Positions 37,710 through 49,017 are shown, counted from the first letter of the stretch. The stretch is DNA of 64,000 bases from Luidia sarsii (GCA_949987565.1 OX465111.1:15324549-15388548), one strand, 5' to 3'. Notes: generated by a model not told the origin, from the sequence alone. A program made the numbers and translations.

Positions 37710-38220
37710 GTAAGAACATTTGACACGTACCTCGTAAATTGATCACAGCCTGTTTACAATTATGCCTAAGTTTCATTCCTTCTCTATCCATCTTGTGAAT
37801 TGGTGAGTCTTACGTTTATTTTATGAATCTTAACACTGTCTGAACTTTCAAAATACCACTGTAGTGATTGATTTCTGCAGACTTACGATGTAATGAATTC
37901 ATGGATTTCTTGAAATTATTTCTTGTGTACCGGTAACCTGACCCATTTTAGTTCACTCCAGAATCTGCTTGACATGAGGTCACATCATGTCACCTAAAAG
38001 GTCAAGCAGAGTGCCCTCAGGAGCAAAAGATTGCCAGCTCGGTTACTTAATAACCATGGTCTCGGTTAAATTTTCAGACTAAAAAATGTGTAAGTGTAAA
38101 TGGTGGTTACAGTTACCCATTTGAAATTCAACTATCATCCCGATTAAATTTCCTATTTTTTTGAAGTGCTCACAGTTTTTTGAGAAGTGACTGGAAGCAT
38201 TGAGTTGCTGAATAATGAAT

Positions 38221-38310
38221 TTGGGCATAGATGGGATTTGAACCTGAGTCACAGAAATTAATGGTGGGTGAAAGAGTCACTTTGCTAACCTGAATCCCTG
38301 CAGAACAGAA
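38221..38310 (-). repeat. tRNA-like SINE fragment, reverse orientation
   Basis: GGGATTTGAACCTGAG is the reverse complement of a canonical B box (CTCAGGTTCAAATCCC). About 40 bp on, TTTGCTAACCTGAATCCC resembles a reversed A box. Confidence 0.5.
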
Positions 38311-38517
38311 CATTTAAATTTTGTGAGAGTCCCACTTACTAGCCTGTTCCTTGAAGTGGTCTTCCCATTGCGGTAGTAGCTTAGTCAGCGCTGATTCAGT
38401 GCATCACTGAATTCTTGAAGTGACCGCTGCGTCATTGCGGTCACATTTTGCTGTGTGGACATTCTACAGATACATTTATGGGTCAGTTCCACAGAAATGG
38501 CAATAAAATGTCCATCT

Positions 38518-38660
38518 AAACATTTAAGAGGGCCTTAAGTTTCAATCCTACTGTGAAAGGACCTTTCTCATAGGCTTTGAAATGTCAGGCCCTTAATTTT
38601 TTGGGGATTTATATTTTGGTCATTTCAGTCAATTTAGCAGTTTGTAACATTGTTGTGTAT
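38518..38660. repeat. Inverted-repeat element family 1 copy
   Basis: AAGAGGGCCTTAAGTTTCAA, AAAGGACCTTTCTCATAGGC and TTTGAAATGTCAGGCCCTTA, then TATTTTGGTCATTTCAGTCA and TTTAGCAGTTTGTAACATTG. The closing flank is the reverse complement of the AATGTTGCAAACTGC end seen in other copies, showing the element's true terminal inverted repeat. Confidence 0.8.
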
Positions 38661-39690
38661 CTTTAATTAGTGGCAAATTTTCTTGATGCATACTCATCTG
38701 TGTGTACCCATATAAAGGTTCATATGGTTACTTTTAAATTTAGTCAGACTCAGAGCACTTTCAGTAAGTGTGAGACATGAAAAGGGAACCATAAGCAGAA
38801 ATGAAATTATTTATGTCAGAAAATTCTGAACAGTATTTGAACTGATTTTCTATTCAAAGAAGTCTTGTCTTATATTGTATAGGGAAGCAGGGGTATGCTC
38901 AATGCATTTATTCATTAAAAAAAGAAAAGATATAGCCTATTTGTGACTATGTGTATTTCAATATCACCCTGAAACACCCCGAAATGTCCCATGTAGATAA
39001 TTGATGTTTATATCCTAGCAACAATTTTGTACGTATTTCTTACATGTATATTATCTCTGGTGACACGTCCCAATTTTTTATTTCACCGAATGATGACTCA
39101 TCAATGTTTGGAAAAAAGTCAAAATCGGCAAATGCCAATGACACCATGTGATCATAACAGCAAGGATACGATAGATTTAAGAAGTTAAGAGATACTCAGA
39201 AGTCAAAACTTGAACCGACAAGTATGGTCTATCACCTTCTCGCCCACAACAAGGGTGAATCACATGTAGATCCCATATTGAATTACATGTCAGGGCAATG
39301 AATATGGGGACATTTTGTTCAGTTCTGCGGGTCTGGGAGCAATGAGTAAATCACACAGCTGCTCATGACTCCTGCGGTGATTTCCAAGGAAGATCAATTG
39401 TCTTATTACAAGAGAGGTATGGACTGCTGGTGTAAGGGGCAGGAGGGCTGTGTTTCATCGTCACTTGAAGAAAGACCTCAGTGATCTGTCATTCCCCCCC
39501 CCCTCGCAAACCTGTCATAATCTCTTCTGTGACTGCTGAGTGCAAAATGGTTCTTCTCTTTGCCTCCCTGAAATACACTATCAAACCTGTCCTGTCATTT
39601 CACTCACCAAAATCAATGTACCCCTACTCTAGATTGTATCATGACTACCGGTACTCCACATGTATATTGAAAGCATGACTGGTCAAGCAG

Positions 39691-39728
39691 TGAACTACAA
39701 GCCTGCACACATGCAGGCTTGTAGTTCA
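39691..39728. repeat. Perfect 17-bp hairpin
   Basis: Arms 39691-39707 and 39712-39728 are exact reverse complements with the 4-nt loop CACA. The stem is mixed in composition, so it is not a simple-repeat effect. Confidence 0.9.
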
Positions 39729-41100
39729 AAAAAATGTCAATGGGGACATTCACATTGACACGTTTTGGACTGACTGCTTTTAAGTTTTAACCATCACCAA
39801 AACCGGATTCACTTTGAAATTCTATTTTCTCAGCATTTCAATTATCTGTATGACAACTTCACTGGCTTTCCTTTCTGAATATCACCATTGGGAATGATTG
39901 AGGTTGAAGATTTTGGAGCTCCGGATCCCTGGATGATTGGACTTGGTATTTCCTGTGTGAATTTGATGTAACGGGACCAGAAACTTTCTGTGAGTTCCAC
40001 TGGCTGGTGTCCACAGTCAGTGTACTGAATAGCTCTGAGGAACGTGCCATCATTATGATGTCATCACTGTGTCCTTGTAGTCTGCTTTTATACTGGTGTC
40101 ATGTAGGGCTGGAGAAATCACAAGTCTGGTAACTGCTTCAATTGCCGCATTCTTGTGAATTGTGATACAGAGTCGTGCTTCAGTCTGGTGGCCCTATTGA
40201 CTGTTGGCAGGGACACTTGCGTGTGTTTGTTGTTTTCAATCTCCTCCATTCACACTCCTCTCTGACAGTTTCTATTCAGAGCTGAAGTGCCTTTCACAAA
40301 CCAGAGGCCAGAAGTGACAGTCTGAAGATTTTTCTTGGAGTATGTTGTGTGCTGATGTTGTGTCGACTTACTGGAAGCAGTTCTGATGAGGAGTCCGCAC
40401 GAGCAGACCACTCAATCGGCTTGTCCAACCACCTTTGTAATCACGACACTTCACTGCCATTATTTTGGTTGGCCCAGAGATCACTGTCAACCTTTTCCCT
40501 CCAGATTTTCCAGTACCTCATTTGATTGACAATAAGTCTGTGTACTCAGTCTAGACTTGGGTGACCTCCGTCTCTCAGCAGCACAAGTTAAGGAACTCCT
40601 CCCCCCAGTGTTCTTTTTTCCCCCTCGTTTGGCTCTGATGCAAATTAAATCACAGATTCGTAGTTGACAAAAAAACTGTCAGCTCCCCCACAAAAGGCCC
40701 TATTTATAGAAAGAGATATTGGCAAACTTTGCTAGCTTCCAGGAGACTCTAGATGTCTACCACCTGCTCGGGCTTGTCGTAAGATCTTTTCTTGGACCGC
40801 ATGTGCTTCGGAACGTTGGAATAAAGTGTTTCTGACTCCAAATCTGGTGTAGCCTGTTGCTGCGAGTGACAGCATGCCCCCCGCTGCAGTAGATAAGGAG
40901 GTTATTCACTAACTTTATTTCCCCCTCAAATAGAAGGTCTGAAAGGAAAAAGGTGCGCGCACCTGCCGGTGCATCTTGAGTTATGGAAAACCCAGGATGG
41001 AGTTTCCTTAGCCTGGTCTTCCAGATGGCTCAATGAGCTGTGGAGGTCCGCCACCATGGAAGACATGTGCGTTCATCTCAAATTTTCTTCTTGTTGCCAG

Positions 41101-41195
41101 GGTATCTTCCCCAAGCGGATGAAAATTGCCCTCAAGCGGACCAAGAGTGTCGGGAAATTTGACAAACACGCACCGTTGAAAGAAGAAGAGGAAGA
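41101..41195 (+). CDS. DAB2IP/SYNGAP1/RASAL2-like: Exon 3: basic KRTKS segment
   Basis: The acceptor GTTGCCAG precedes 41101 and the donor GA/GTAAGT follows 41195. The 95 bp give 31 codons plus 2 nt: GIFPKRMKIALKRTKSVGKF, then DKHAPLKEEEEE. Vertebrate members read GF(L/F)S(R/K)RLKxSIKRTKSQxKLD here, so KR(M/L)K...KRTKS aligns without gaps. The acidic EEEEE run replaces the SSFR...R stretch of vertebrates, making this linker shorter. It is the common exon that all proposed alternative starts would join, in phase 0. Confidence 0.92.
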
Positions 41196-41450
41196 GTAAG
41201 TATCACGCTTTCTATTGCTTTCATTCCAAAAAGTAGTAGTGGATTTGTTCATTGGAGATATTTAACAGAACCATCCACTTTGTGTGATCCCTGTTCTGCT
41301 CTTGCCAGGTTTACCACAAATTGTTGTTAGCATCTGAAGGAAAAGGGGGGCATCATCTGTGGAGTTTTGCAGCTATTAATTGTTAAATTGCTTCTGACTG
41401 GTGCCCCCACCCAAGCAAAAATAGCTGACTATTTAGGAAGTCTGCCATCT

Positions 41451-41525
41451 GAGGGCTAGATAGCTCAGGTGGTAAAGTGCTGGTATGTTAACCAACAGGT
41501 CTCGGTTTGAAGTTCAAGTCCAGTC
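41451..41525 (+). repeat. tRNA-derived SINE head
   Basis: GGCTAGATAGCTCAGGTGGT is an A-box region (TAGCTCAGGTGG), and GGTTTGAAGTTCAAGTCC about 40 bp later holds a B box (GTTCAAGTCC). A small insertion near the B box and lost stem pairing show it is a SINE head and not a functional tRNA. It is the best-preserved copy in the window. Confidence 0.7.
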
Positions 41526-43114
41526 AAAGTTTCAGATGTCAATTGGAGATAAGGCTTGGAGATTTCCAATGTCTGGAAGTTTTGGGTCACTGATGTAGCT
41601 TTAAGAACCAGTATAGATTTCCAACGGAACATAAATCCATGTCCCGGGGATCATTGCATTACCAGTCAGGGATATACTAAAGCCGGAGAGATTAATTCCA
41701 AGGCCTCACAGTAACCCTAGATGTATGCCAGACTTCCGGTGGCCTCGTCCATTTTTCGCCTCAAGTACAGCAAAGCAGATCCCCTTTTTTCTTGGCAACC
41801 TTTTGGCAACAAGGAGAAAGTATTTTGAGTCAGGTTGCCTTGCTTGGTAGTACCTTGATACCAAGGTAGGTAGAGGTAGATAAGGAATGACAGAGTGGCA
41901 GGCGTTTCCAAGGAAATTTGCTTGGTTCCAGTTGAGTGCTGTAAGCCTACCAAAGTAAATGAAAAAAAACAAGAAAATGAAAACCAAGAAACGTTATAAC
42001 GCTCACATTCTCCCAAATGTCGGTCAACTCTGACGTCACTGCCAGGCTTATATTTCTGTCGTAAAAGCATGAAAGATTAATAAAGGAAAGGAAAATGACT
42101 TCAAAGTTTTCATCAAGTGATGATTTAAGAGCAAAGAATAACTTTGTTTTCTTCTGAAGTATTTTTGCACTGAAAATTCAAAATTTTGATATTTTTGTTG
42201 CTTTGCCGATGATTTTTGTATCTCCGTCGTAAGTTACATAGCATAATTATTTCAGACTCAAACACACCTTGACATCTGTCAAAATGCAGATGCAGCAAAG
42301 AAACAAGCAATTACAAGATATATACGTTCATGCCGTTGCAGTTCAACTTTATTGACAAATAGTAAAAACTATTTGCCTTTGCAACCTAATCCCCACCTCT
42401 GCCCGCATCATGTTTGAGCATGCCACCAAGTGCTTGCTTGAGCAATTCACATCCATATTTGTCAGTCCTGCCAAACAAAATGACATCCCAGCCACCCCTG
42501 ATCATTTCCACGACCTGAACAGATCATGGAGTAGAAAGAAAAAGAAAAAAAAGCAGGGAGGGAAGATGGCCATCGTTTTCAATGTCGTCTAAATGGGGAA
42601 ATGCCGGCAGGGGTTGTCCGCGGGGTGTTGCACGGAGGATAGCTTGTCGCGGTGGCTCAGCTGTCGACTTGCCCTGCAGGTGACTAGCTGGGAAGGCTCG
42701 GCCGTTCTGCTGCGGAAGGAAGGCAGCGGGCGTGAAGTGCTCATGAGCACTAGGCACACACTAGTACAAGTCTGACTTAAAGAGAAGTCACAGAACCTCA
42801 TGCATATATGTGACACATGCTCTGCCTTGCTCTGGGATAGAAACCCCTCATTTTTTTACATTTCCAAATTTATGTGTACATTATGTTGAATTCCATGCCA
42901 TCAGTGGCCTGTATGATGAAGATAAACTTGACTTCTTACGAATCCCATCAATATCCTACATTAATTTAAAAACTGTTTCTTGCCATACATGTAAACAAAT
43001 TTGCGCTGATGTTCAAAGAAAGTATGTGTAACTCAATAAAATGTACAAATGAAATCAGCAAACGTAAGACAAGGAAAACTGATTGAGAAATGTTTTTGAG
43101 AAATGAAATTTGTT

Positions 43115-43175
43115 TGGATAGGGACTTGATCCGGAGACCTCTGATTTAATGTTTTAGCGCTCAATCTAGCCCTCA
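43115..43175 (-). repeat. tRNA-derived SINE head, reverse orientation
   Basis: The reverse complement reads GAGGGCTAGATTGAGCGCTA ... GAGGTCTCCGGATCAAGTCC, matching the forward copy at 41451 (GAGGGCTAGATAGCTCAGGT ... AGGTCTCGG). Confidence 0.65.
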
Positions 43176-43475
43176 ATATATATGTATGTAAATCAAATGA
43201 GGAATGCTTCTCATTTCATGGATATCTCTGGGGTTTTTTTCTGCTAAACATCATATGTCCATCCAAGTCCATCTTGCAATGAAAAAACTTTGTGTTCTAA
43301 CATGTTAACCGGTACTTAGTGTAACAGAAAGTGCATCAAACAAAATTCCCAGTGATTCGGAAGCAACCGTCTGACATGTACAAAAACTGATAGGTTGCCA
43401 TTTTCTTGTGTCTTCTTCCATATTCCCCATCCCCTGAACCCTGGTCTCCCCTCACCTTCCTCCCACGATCTCCAG

Positions 43476-43706
43476 ATCAGACATGACGTCCCCGCACTCA
43501 GTCAAGCCCTCCCACTCCCACGAGTCCCTCCTGCTGGGTCCGCAGACCACGCTGGACGTCTTTGACCTGACGGCCAGCGACCTGGCCATCAAGCCCCTGC
43601 ACAGCAGCATCCTGGGCCAGGACCACTGCTTCCAGATCACCAACTCCCGCGGCAAGAAGTTCTACTCCTGCCGGTCGGCCAGCGAGCGTGACAAGTGGAT
43701 GGAGAG
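43476..43706 (+). CDS. DAB2IP/SYNGAP1/RASAL2-like: Exon 4: SHSHESLL segment and C-terminal part of the PH domain
   Basis: The acceptor ATCTCCAG precedes 43476. The exon completes a Glu codon and reads [19 protein letters not shown], then [32 protein letters not shown]. Vertebrate counterparts have S(H/R)SHESLL, KP(V/L)HSSILGQ and C(R/N)SA(A/S)ERDKW(I/M)EN at the same spacing. RDKW is the conserved Trp-containing C-terminal helix of the PH domain. Phase with the next exon requires the weak donor GAGAG/GTTGGT (GT at 43707-43708), which gives MES-IRSAVHP of the same length as vertebrate MEN-LRRAVHP. The stronger-looking alternative four bases later breaks the frame. GC is higher than in the introns. 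Confidence 0.94.
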
Positions 43707-43749
43707 GTTGGTTGCAAACTAGCGGTTCAGATCAGCAAATAGATCAAAA

Positions 43750-44170
43750 GTTACCAGGGCCTGATATCTTGGTGGCAGCAGGAGCTTTCTCTTAAAGGCC
43801 GAATGCTAAACGAAAGATAGATGGTTGAATGCCTTCTAGAGGCCCTGTCATTGGATGCCTTTGAGAAAAGAAAAAAATTATCAAAAATTAAGAGAGCCTG
43901 ACGTGTCAAACCTAGCAGAATCTTTCTTTAAAAAACCCAATGCTGTTAAAGAGGGTAGAATGCCCTCTCTAGAAAGGTCCTGCTTTTGGGAAAGGTCTTG
44001 CCATTGGATGCCTTTGAGATGCCTAGCATCAAGAATTTAGTGGGCCTGATTGATTGATCCTAGCAGGACCTTTTTCAAGGTTATAATGCCTTAGTGAATG
44101 TCCTGCCTTCGATAAGGCTTTGAAAAAAAAGGTCCTGTGAGTATCAAAATGTCAGGCACTATAAAAAACA
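43750..44170. repeat. Cluster of inverted-repeat element family 1 fragments
   Basis: Several arms follow each other: GGGCCTGATATCTTGGTGGC, GAGAGCCTGACGTGTCAAAC with CTAGCAGAATCTTTC, TAGTGGGCCTGATTGATTG with ATCCTAGCAGGACCTTTTTC, and closing arms GGTCCTGTGAGTATCAAAAT and GTCAGGCACTAT. The arrangement suggests nested or tandem insertions. Confidence 0.75.
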
Positions 44171-46380
44171 TTTGCAATTTGTGTTTCGGGCTTCAAGTTG
44201 ATTTATTACTGGAAGAAAGAGATTACTGAAGATTACTTTCCCTATATAGACAAGGATCACCCCCACTGACCTTGCTTCCATGCTTGGTCAGTTGAGGGTA
44301 GTGACATCAGCGAATCCTCTATGTAATGCAATACTGGGTCTGCTAATTAAACCCACTCTTATGGATAACTTCAATTGGTCCAGCATGCCTCCCCATCTCC
44401 TTTTACAAGCCAACAGTAATAAGATTCTCTCTGTTCATTGGCTTGAAATGGGACTTGGAATTGGTATCTCTCATCACCTGCATTGTAATTGTCAGGCTTG
44501 TGGATAATATTTTTCGCACTCAAAAGAAGCAAAACATGCCACATTCCATTCACGGTTACAGAACCCCAAAAGGATAACTACATATATCCAGACAATAGAG
44601 GGCGGCAATTATTATTTATTTTTTTGTCTTTTTAAAATGACTGTTTGAAATTCATAAAAAATTCCACTTTTCATGAAAATGGCAGCATTCCGAGCACTAA
44701 AAGTTCACAGCATGTCTGATACTGGTATTTACTTGCACTTGAGTATCAAAGTTACTTTAACAAAATTTGTCTGGTCGAAATTTGGTTTTGTGCAAATGGT
44801 GTGTTGGGGCTTTAACTTTTAATGTCACTCGCTGTGAGTTTTGCAACTTGGAGGCAACCAACCACACTGCATGCAAATGAACATACCTTGGTGGGTTTTT
44901 TCTAACAGTCTCTTCACATCCTCAAACGAATGACGCGATGATCTTGAAGATTAATTAATTTCTTCCCGAATATTGCTCAGAACCCGTTGCCTGTACAAAG
45001 CCTCATGTGACATACAGTAGGCCTTTAAATTACGTTTTTTTTGTAGGTGGTCTGTTTGGAAGGAAGCTGGAAATAGAAAGGGAAGAGACAAATCAAGTGG
45101 ATGTGCCACCATGAATACACTTTGACACTGCTGGCCAGCCTCCCTTGTAGTCTAGTTTATGCGCTATGTACATGTACCACAGATGATTGCTTCACTGCAG
45201 CCTCTACTGCTGTACAAAGTGCAGGGACCTACTGAACGCGTGACACTGTGTTATTCCCGGTCAGAGCTGTTGGGGCCAGGTGCGCTCCCAATTTTTGCCG
45301 GGCCATTTGTCAAAACCAACAACACCCCTCATCCTCTCCAAGTAATTTTCTAGACATTTTCAATACCTCACTGACTGTCAGTGGCTGTGTTGGAAAAAAA
45401 ACCAACGTGTCTATGGTAGTAGTCCTGTTACCAAATCAAAATACTTCCTGTGGCAGTGCAGACTTGTGAAGCCTTGAAATGAGGCCAATCCACCTTCAAA
45501 ATGGGTCAGCAGGCAATGTTTTCGAAATCTTCAGCATGTGGTGTAATGACAAGCGTGTTGATCAGCGAGTGGAGGTGGGATGTAGTCTTGAACACCAGCC
45601 TCAAATAGGAAGGGGGATCTTACCACTGCAGTGCCGCATCTGCACACACAACAGACAACTAATCACTCCAATTTTTGAGCAGGCATGGTTCTGCAGAAGA
45701 GGGTTTGCTTTGGTATCTTAGCCCCCCCCAAAAAAAGTAATCTAAGCCCCTCCCAAAACAATTGCAAGGGTGCATGTTATGTTTAAGATATTTTGAGACC
45801 CTTTCTCTCCAAGTCTTCGTAGGCCCCCCCCCCCAAAAAAAAATCATTGTCTAGAACCGTGCCTGTTCTTGAGTGTTCTTGAGGGAAATCTAAGATGCTG
45901 CCAGCATTGCTTGGTCTGAAATAAAGAGGCTCTTGCTGCATGCCCTTAATCAAACTGCTTGGGAGTGACCTTCAGCACAGGAACTAGTGCATTAAGCCAG
46001 TAAGCCGGTTTGACAAAGCTAAGGGCCCAGCAATACTCACACATTTCTGCGTGTGTGCGTGGGGTCGTCACAGGAGTGACTTTGTCCTCAACTCTCTGCA
46101 CACACTTTCCGATGCTAAGCTGACAAACAGATGAGAGGAGTGCATAAGCAATAGCTTCCTCATCAGAGGCAATGTAGGTAACAATCAGAGTACAAGCTTT
46201 ATAAAAGATAAGAGCAATAAGCAAAGCTTGTACTTAGATGGACCTCTTCACTGAATCTTATTAGGTAGTTGTTGCTGCAGAAGCTTATGCAATCTTCCCC
46301 ATTGGTTGGCCTCTAAGTGCTATCCTTAAAAAGTGTTATTCACCCAGCAACGACATTCATCTTGGAGGTCGTTCCTGCTG

Positions 46381-46462
46381 ATGTTTATGCATATTCATGT
46401 ATGCTCTTTACTCTGATTGATCAACGTCAGAATATAGAGCATACATGAATATGCATAAACAT
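46381..46462. repeat. Perfect inverted repeat, 27-bp arms
   Basis: Arms 46381-46407 and 46436-46462 are exact reverse complements, with a 28-bp spacer containing TGATTGATCAACGTCA. Arms include TATGCATATTCATGTATGC. No mismatch in 27 bp suggests a recent or constrained structure. Confidence 0.9.
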
Positions 46463-47905
46463 GATGTAATGACAGTTGGGGACTAAGGAACTGGCAGAAT
46501 AGCGTGTGCCAAAGAATGCCGCTGTCTGGTGAATATTACCTGCCTTGTTATCATTCATCGGTTAGACAAATACGGCCCTCCTTACACAATGCAAATTATA
46601 TACCATTCACTCAATATACTAATATGTGTATTTCATTTGATATTGGAGCTTGGAAGAGCCTCAGAAAGAGCCAGTTTTATAGATTCTAAAACACTCCTGA
46701 AACCTTCCCAGAGGGAACTAATTTTCATCTTTCGTGGAACTATTGGCGGGCCCCTCGGTGCAATCTGGAGTTAAGTCCCCCATTAATGCAAGCAGGAAAT
46801 GAAATTATTACGGGATGTTCACTAAAGTTGGAAAAGAAAAGAAAAAGGAAGATATCAGGGGGCTACCCAAGTGGCGATGGCAGGCTACATCTGGTTCATG
46901 AAAAGTCAGGATGATCAAACATGTGCATACATCTCAGTGGCTGCTTAACCCACAGTGACACTGATGAACATGCCTATATAGATTTCTGTAGGCACTGCAG
47001 TGTAGATGCGGTTGGTTTTCTTGCTCTCTTCTGAGACACCTGTTGACTGTGGGAAGTTGGAGTAGGGCCAAAGGTTATGGGAGAGCAGGTACTGTAGGAG
47101 GTGTTAAATCAATGCCCACCCTCAAACGCCGCTGTTAATCACCCTTTTTGCAAAGCTTCCTACCTTTTAGGAGTGTTTTTGTTTTTCAAGAGGGGAGAAA
47201 AATGAAGAGGACATGGCTAGTTAGTCACTAATTAATTGAGAGGGAGCAGGAGTGCGGAGTCTTTATTTACCCCCTTAAGGTATCACGGTTGTCATTTTGA
47301 CGTCAGTCCAAATCTTGGAAGATTCATCCTGTGGGCTGTTGTGTCCCCGACGATGTACAATTTAATCCAGGCCAAATGTCTTTTATGCCGTGTTTTTAAT
47401 TTTTCGTTCAACCCCGCAAATTGTTCCCGTTCGGAATTTGTGTCATCTGGGATTTACGACTCGGACTTTGTCATAATCCCACTTTCGTCACGGCATTGGG
47501 TTTCTTTGTGTGTATTTTTTTTTTGGGGGGGGGGGCTAGTGATATTCTTGGAAGATTTGAAAACAACTTGGATGGCCTGAAGCACCTGCATGAACTTCAC
47601 TAATCTGCTGTGATACCCGCAACCTGTCGCATGGTCGGGCACTTTTTTGGACGCGTTTCATATTTTTATCTATGACACGAGAGTGTGTGGGGGGAGGGCA
47701 GTGGTTTTAGATGTTTAGTCACGCTGTGCCGAACTGTTTAAAAACAACCCAGCCACCTCCGACCATCAGGCCACACTCAGACGGTGAGTCTCCTCGCAGG
47801 CTGTCCATTTCTTGTCTGCGACGAGCTCTTGTACAGTAAACCTCCCTCCATCATGATCGATGTAGAATTCCTGAATTATTCGCTTCCCGTTCCCGTTTGT
47901 CGCAG

Positions 47906-48007
47906 CATCCGCAGCGCCGTTCACCCGGAGAAGGACAACAAGCGACGGAAGGACAGCGTGCTGCGACTGTGGGTGGTGGAGGCCAAGAATGTGCCTCTGA
48001 AACGAAA
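47906..48007 (+). CDS. DAB2IP/SYNGAP1/RASAL2-like: Exon 5: start of the C2 domain
   Basis: A pyrimidine-rich acceptor CGTTTGTCGCAG precedes 47906, and the donor AA/GTGAGT follows 48007. One nt completes a Ser codon, then IRSAVHPEKDNKRRKDSVLR and LWVVEAKNVPLKR. This matches the family's RAVHPNKDNSRR linker and the first C2 beta strand (LxLW(V/I)IEAxxLPxKK). It ends with 2 nt of a Lys codon finished in the next exon. Confidence 0.96.
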
Positions 48008-48365
48008 GTGAGTCTCCTTTTTCTTCTTCTTTCTTCTTCTATCGTGTACGCTGCCAGAGTCATTGGGTCACGCCGAGGTCAACTCGGTATAACCATGGCA
48101 ACTGGGTTACATTTTGCATATTGCATATTGCATATTTTGCACATTTTGCATATTGCAAACCCTTTTAAAGTCAGTTGATTTACACTTTGGAAAATGAAAA
48201 TAACTACAATGAAGACTGTCATTGAAGTATGTGCATTATGCAGCAAAACTCTTTAAGAAACAGGTGATTGAAGGAAGTCTAAGTTTCTTAAGATTTCTCA
48301 ATTTGGTAGGTATTTAGAGGTGTGTGAAGCTAATGTGTCTTTTCTTTTAACCATTCGCTTGTCAG
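48008..48365 (+). other. Intron 5
   Basis: A 358-bp intron with a run of GCATATT/GCACATTTT near-repeats at 48114-48160. Nothing else seen. Confidence 0.8.
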
Positions 48366-48464
48366 GTACTACTGTGAGATTTGCCTAGACGACACCCTCT
48401 ATGCAAGAACCACAGCCAAATCCAAGGGAGACATGGTCTTCTGGGGAGAACAGTTCCTATTCAC
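48366..48464 (+). CDS. DAB2IP/SYNGAP1/RASAL2-like: Exon 6: C2 domain core
   Basis: The acceptor CTTGTCAG and donor AC/GTGAGT bound 99 bp. The translation [20 protein letters not shown], then [13 protein letters not shown], is nearly identical to vertebrate KYxCELCLDDxLYARTT and VFWGEHFEF. This is the most conserved part of the C2 domain. The family's C2 lacks the full set of calcium-binding aspartates, so it is thought to act as a membrane- or Rap-contacting module. Confidence 0.97.
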
Positions 48465-48934
48465 GTGAGTTGAACAACCTCCCTCTTCACCAATCTCTAA
48501 GCATGGACGGCCTAGCATCTTGATCCCAACGGAACTCCTGGGAGCAAAGGGTGGAAGAGCAGAGACAGACAGGAAAGGAATAGAGTGATATGATACCTTG
48601 TTCCTTCAAGCATGTAACTGGATCCTCATCTCGGCAAGCTCTAGACAGTTTGAGTGTCACTCAGGAAATTCTAGTGAGGTTCCTCTCTCACCCACTGTGC
48701 CGGGAAGTTGAAAATGGAAATGATTTCCTTAGTCTCATTGGTGGAGAATTATTTTTTGTGTACAGACGTCTGTGCTCGAAAGCAAGTCCTGCCCCAAGTC
48801 CTTGTACTTTTTTTCAGCAGGCAATCTAAAAAAGTACTGAGGTTGCAGTGCTGATTGTATGTCGAGCAGGGCAAACCACCATTGAATTTACTCTTATTAT
48901 TTTCTTTGCTTTTTTCTTGCATGTCGAATAACAG
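48465..48934 (+). other. Intron 6
   Basis: A 470-bp intron with a weak resemblance to element family 1 near 48510-48550 (GGCCTAGCATCTTGATCCCA). No exon-like signal. Confidence 0.75.
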
Positions 48935-49017
48935 AAGTCTTCCAGAGGCTAAGACTATTAAAGTTCATTTGTACAAAGAGCCGGACAAGAAGAAGAGAAG
49001 AGACAAAAACTACATGG
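48935..49017 (+). CDS. DAB2IP/SYNGAP1/RASAL2-like: Exon 7: C2 domain, third segment
   Basis: The acceptor AATAACAG and donor GG/GTAAGG bound 83 bp, reading SLPEAKTIKVHLYKEPDKKK and RRDKNYMG across the junction. It aligns with vertebrate NLPxxxxxTVHLYRExDKKKKK...YxG. The Lys/Arg-rich loop is a likely phosphoinositide contact. The acceptor has a weak pyrimidine tract, with the TTTCTTTGCTTTTTTC stretch about 20 bp upstream. Confidence 0.95.

Larger units (their letters stand above)
37710..41100 (+). other. Intron 2, second part
   Basis: It contains a reverse tRNA-like SINE piece (38221-38310), an inverted-repeat element copy (38518-38660), a perfect 17-bp hairpin (39691-39728) and mostly unique AT-rich sequence. 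Its last 45 bp read open in frame from a strong-context ATG at 41056 into exon 3. The acceptor tract TTTTCTTCTTGTTGCCAG is good. Confidence 0.65.
41196..43475 (+). other. Intron 3
   Basis: It holds a forward tRNA-like SINE head (41451-41525) and its reverse relative (43115-43175), plus a GC-richer island at 42595-42760 with no family similarity. Nothing else supported. Confidence 0.65.
43707..47905 (+). other. Intron 4
   Basis: It contains a clustered block of inverted-repeat element family 1 (43750-44170), a perfect 27-bp-arm hairpin (46381-46462), C homopolymers at 45721 and 45825, and mostly unique sequence. The last stretch before exon 5 reads open from an ATG at 47853, probably by chance. 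Confidence 0.65.

Noticed and set aside
47784..47905. Extension of the C2 exon upstream to an ATG at 47853
   Set aside because: The sequence before 47906 is a typical acceptor pyrimidine tract, and the phase-consistent join to the PH exon reproduces the vertebrate protein exactly in length.
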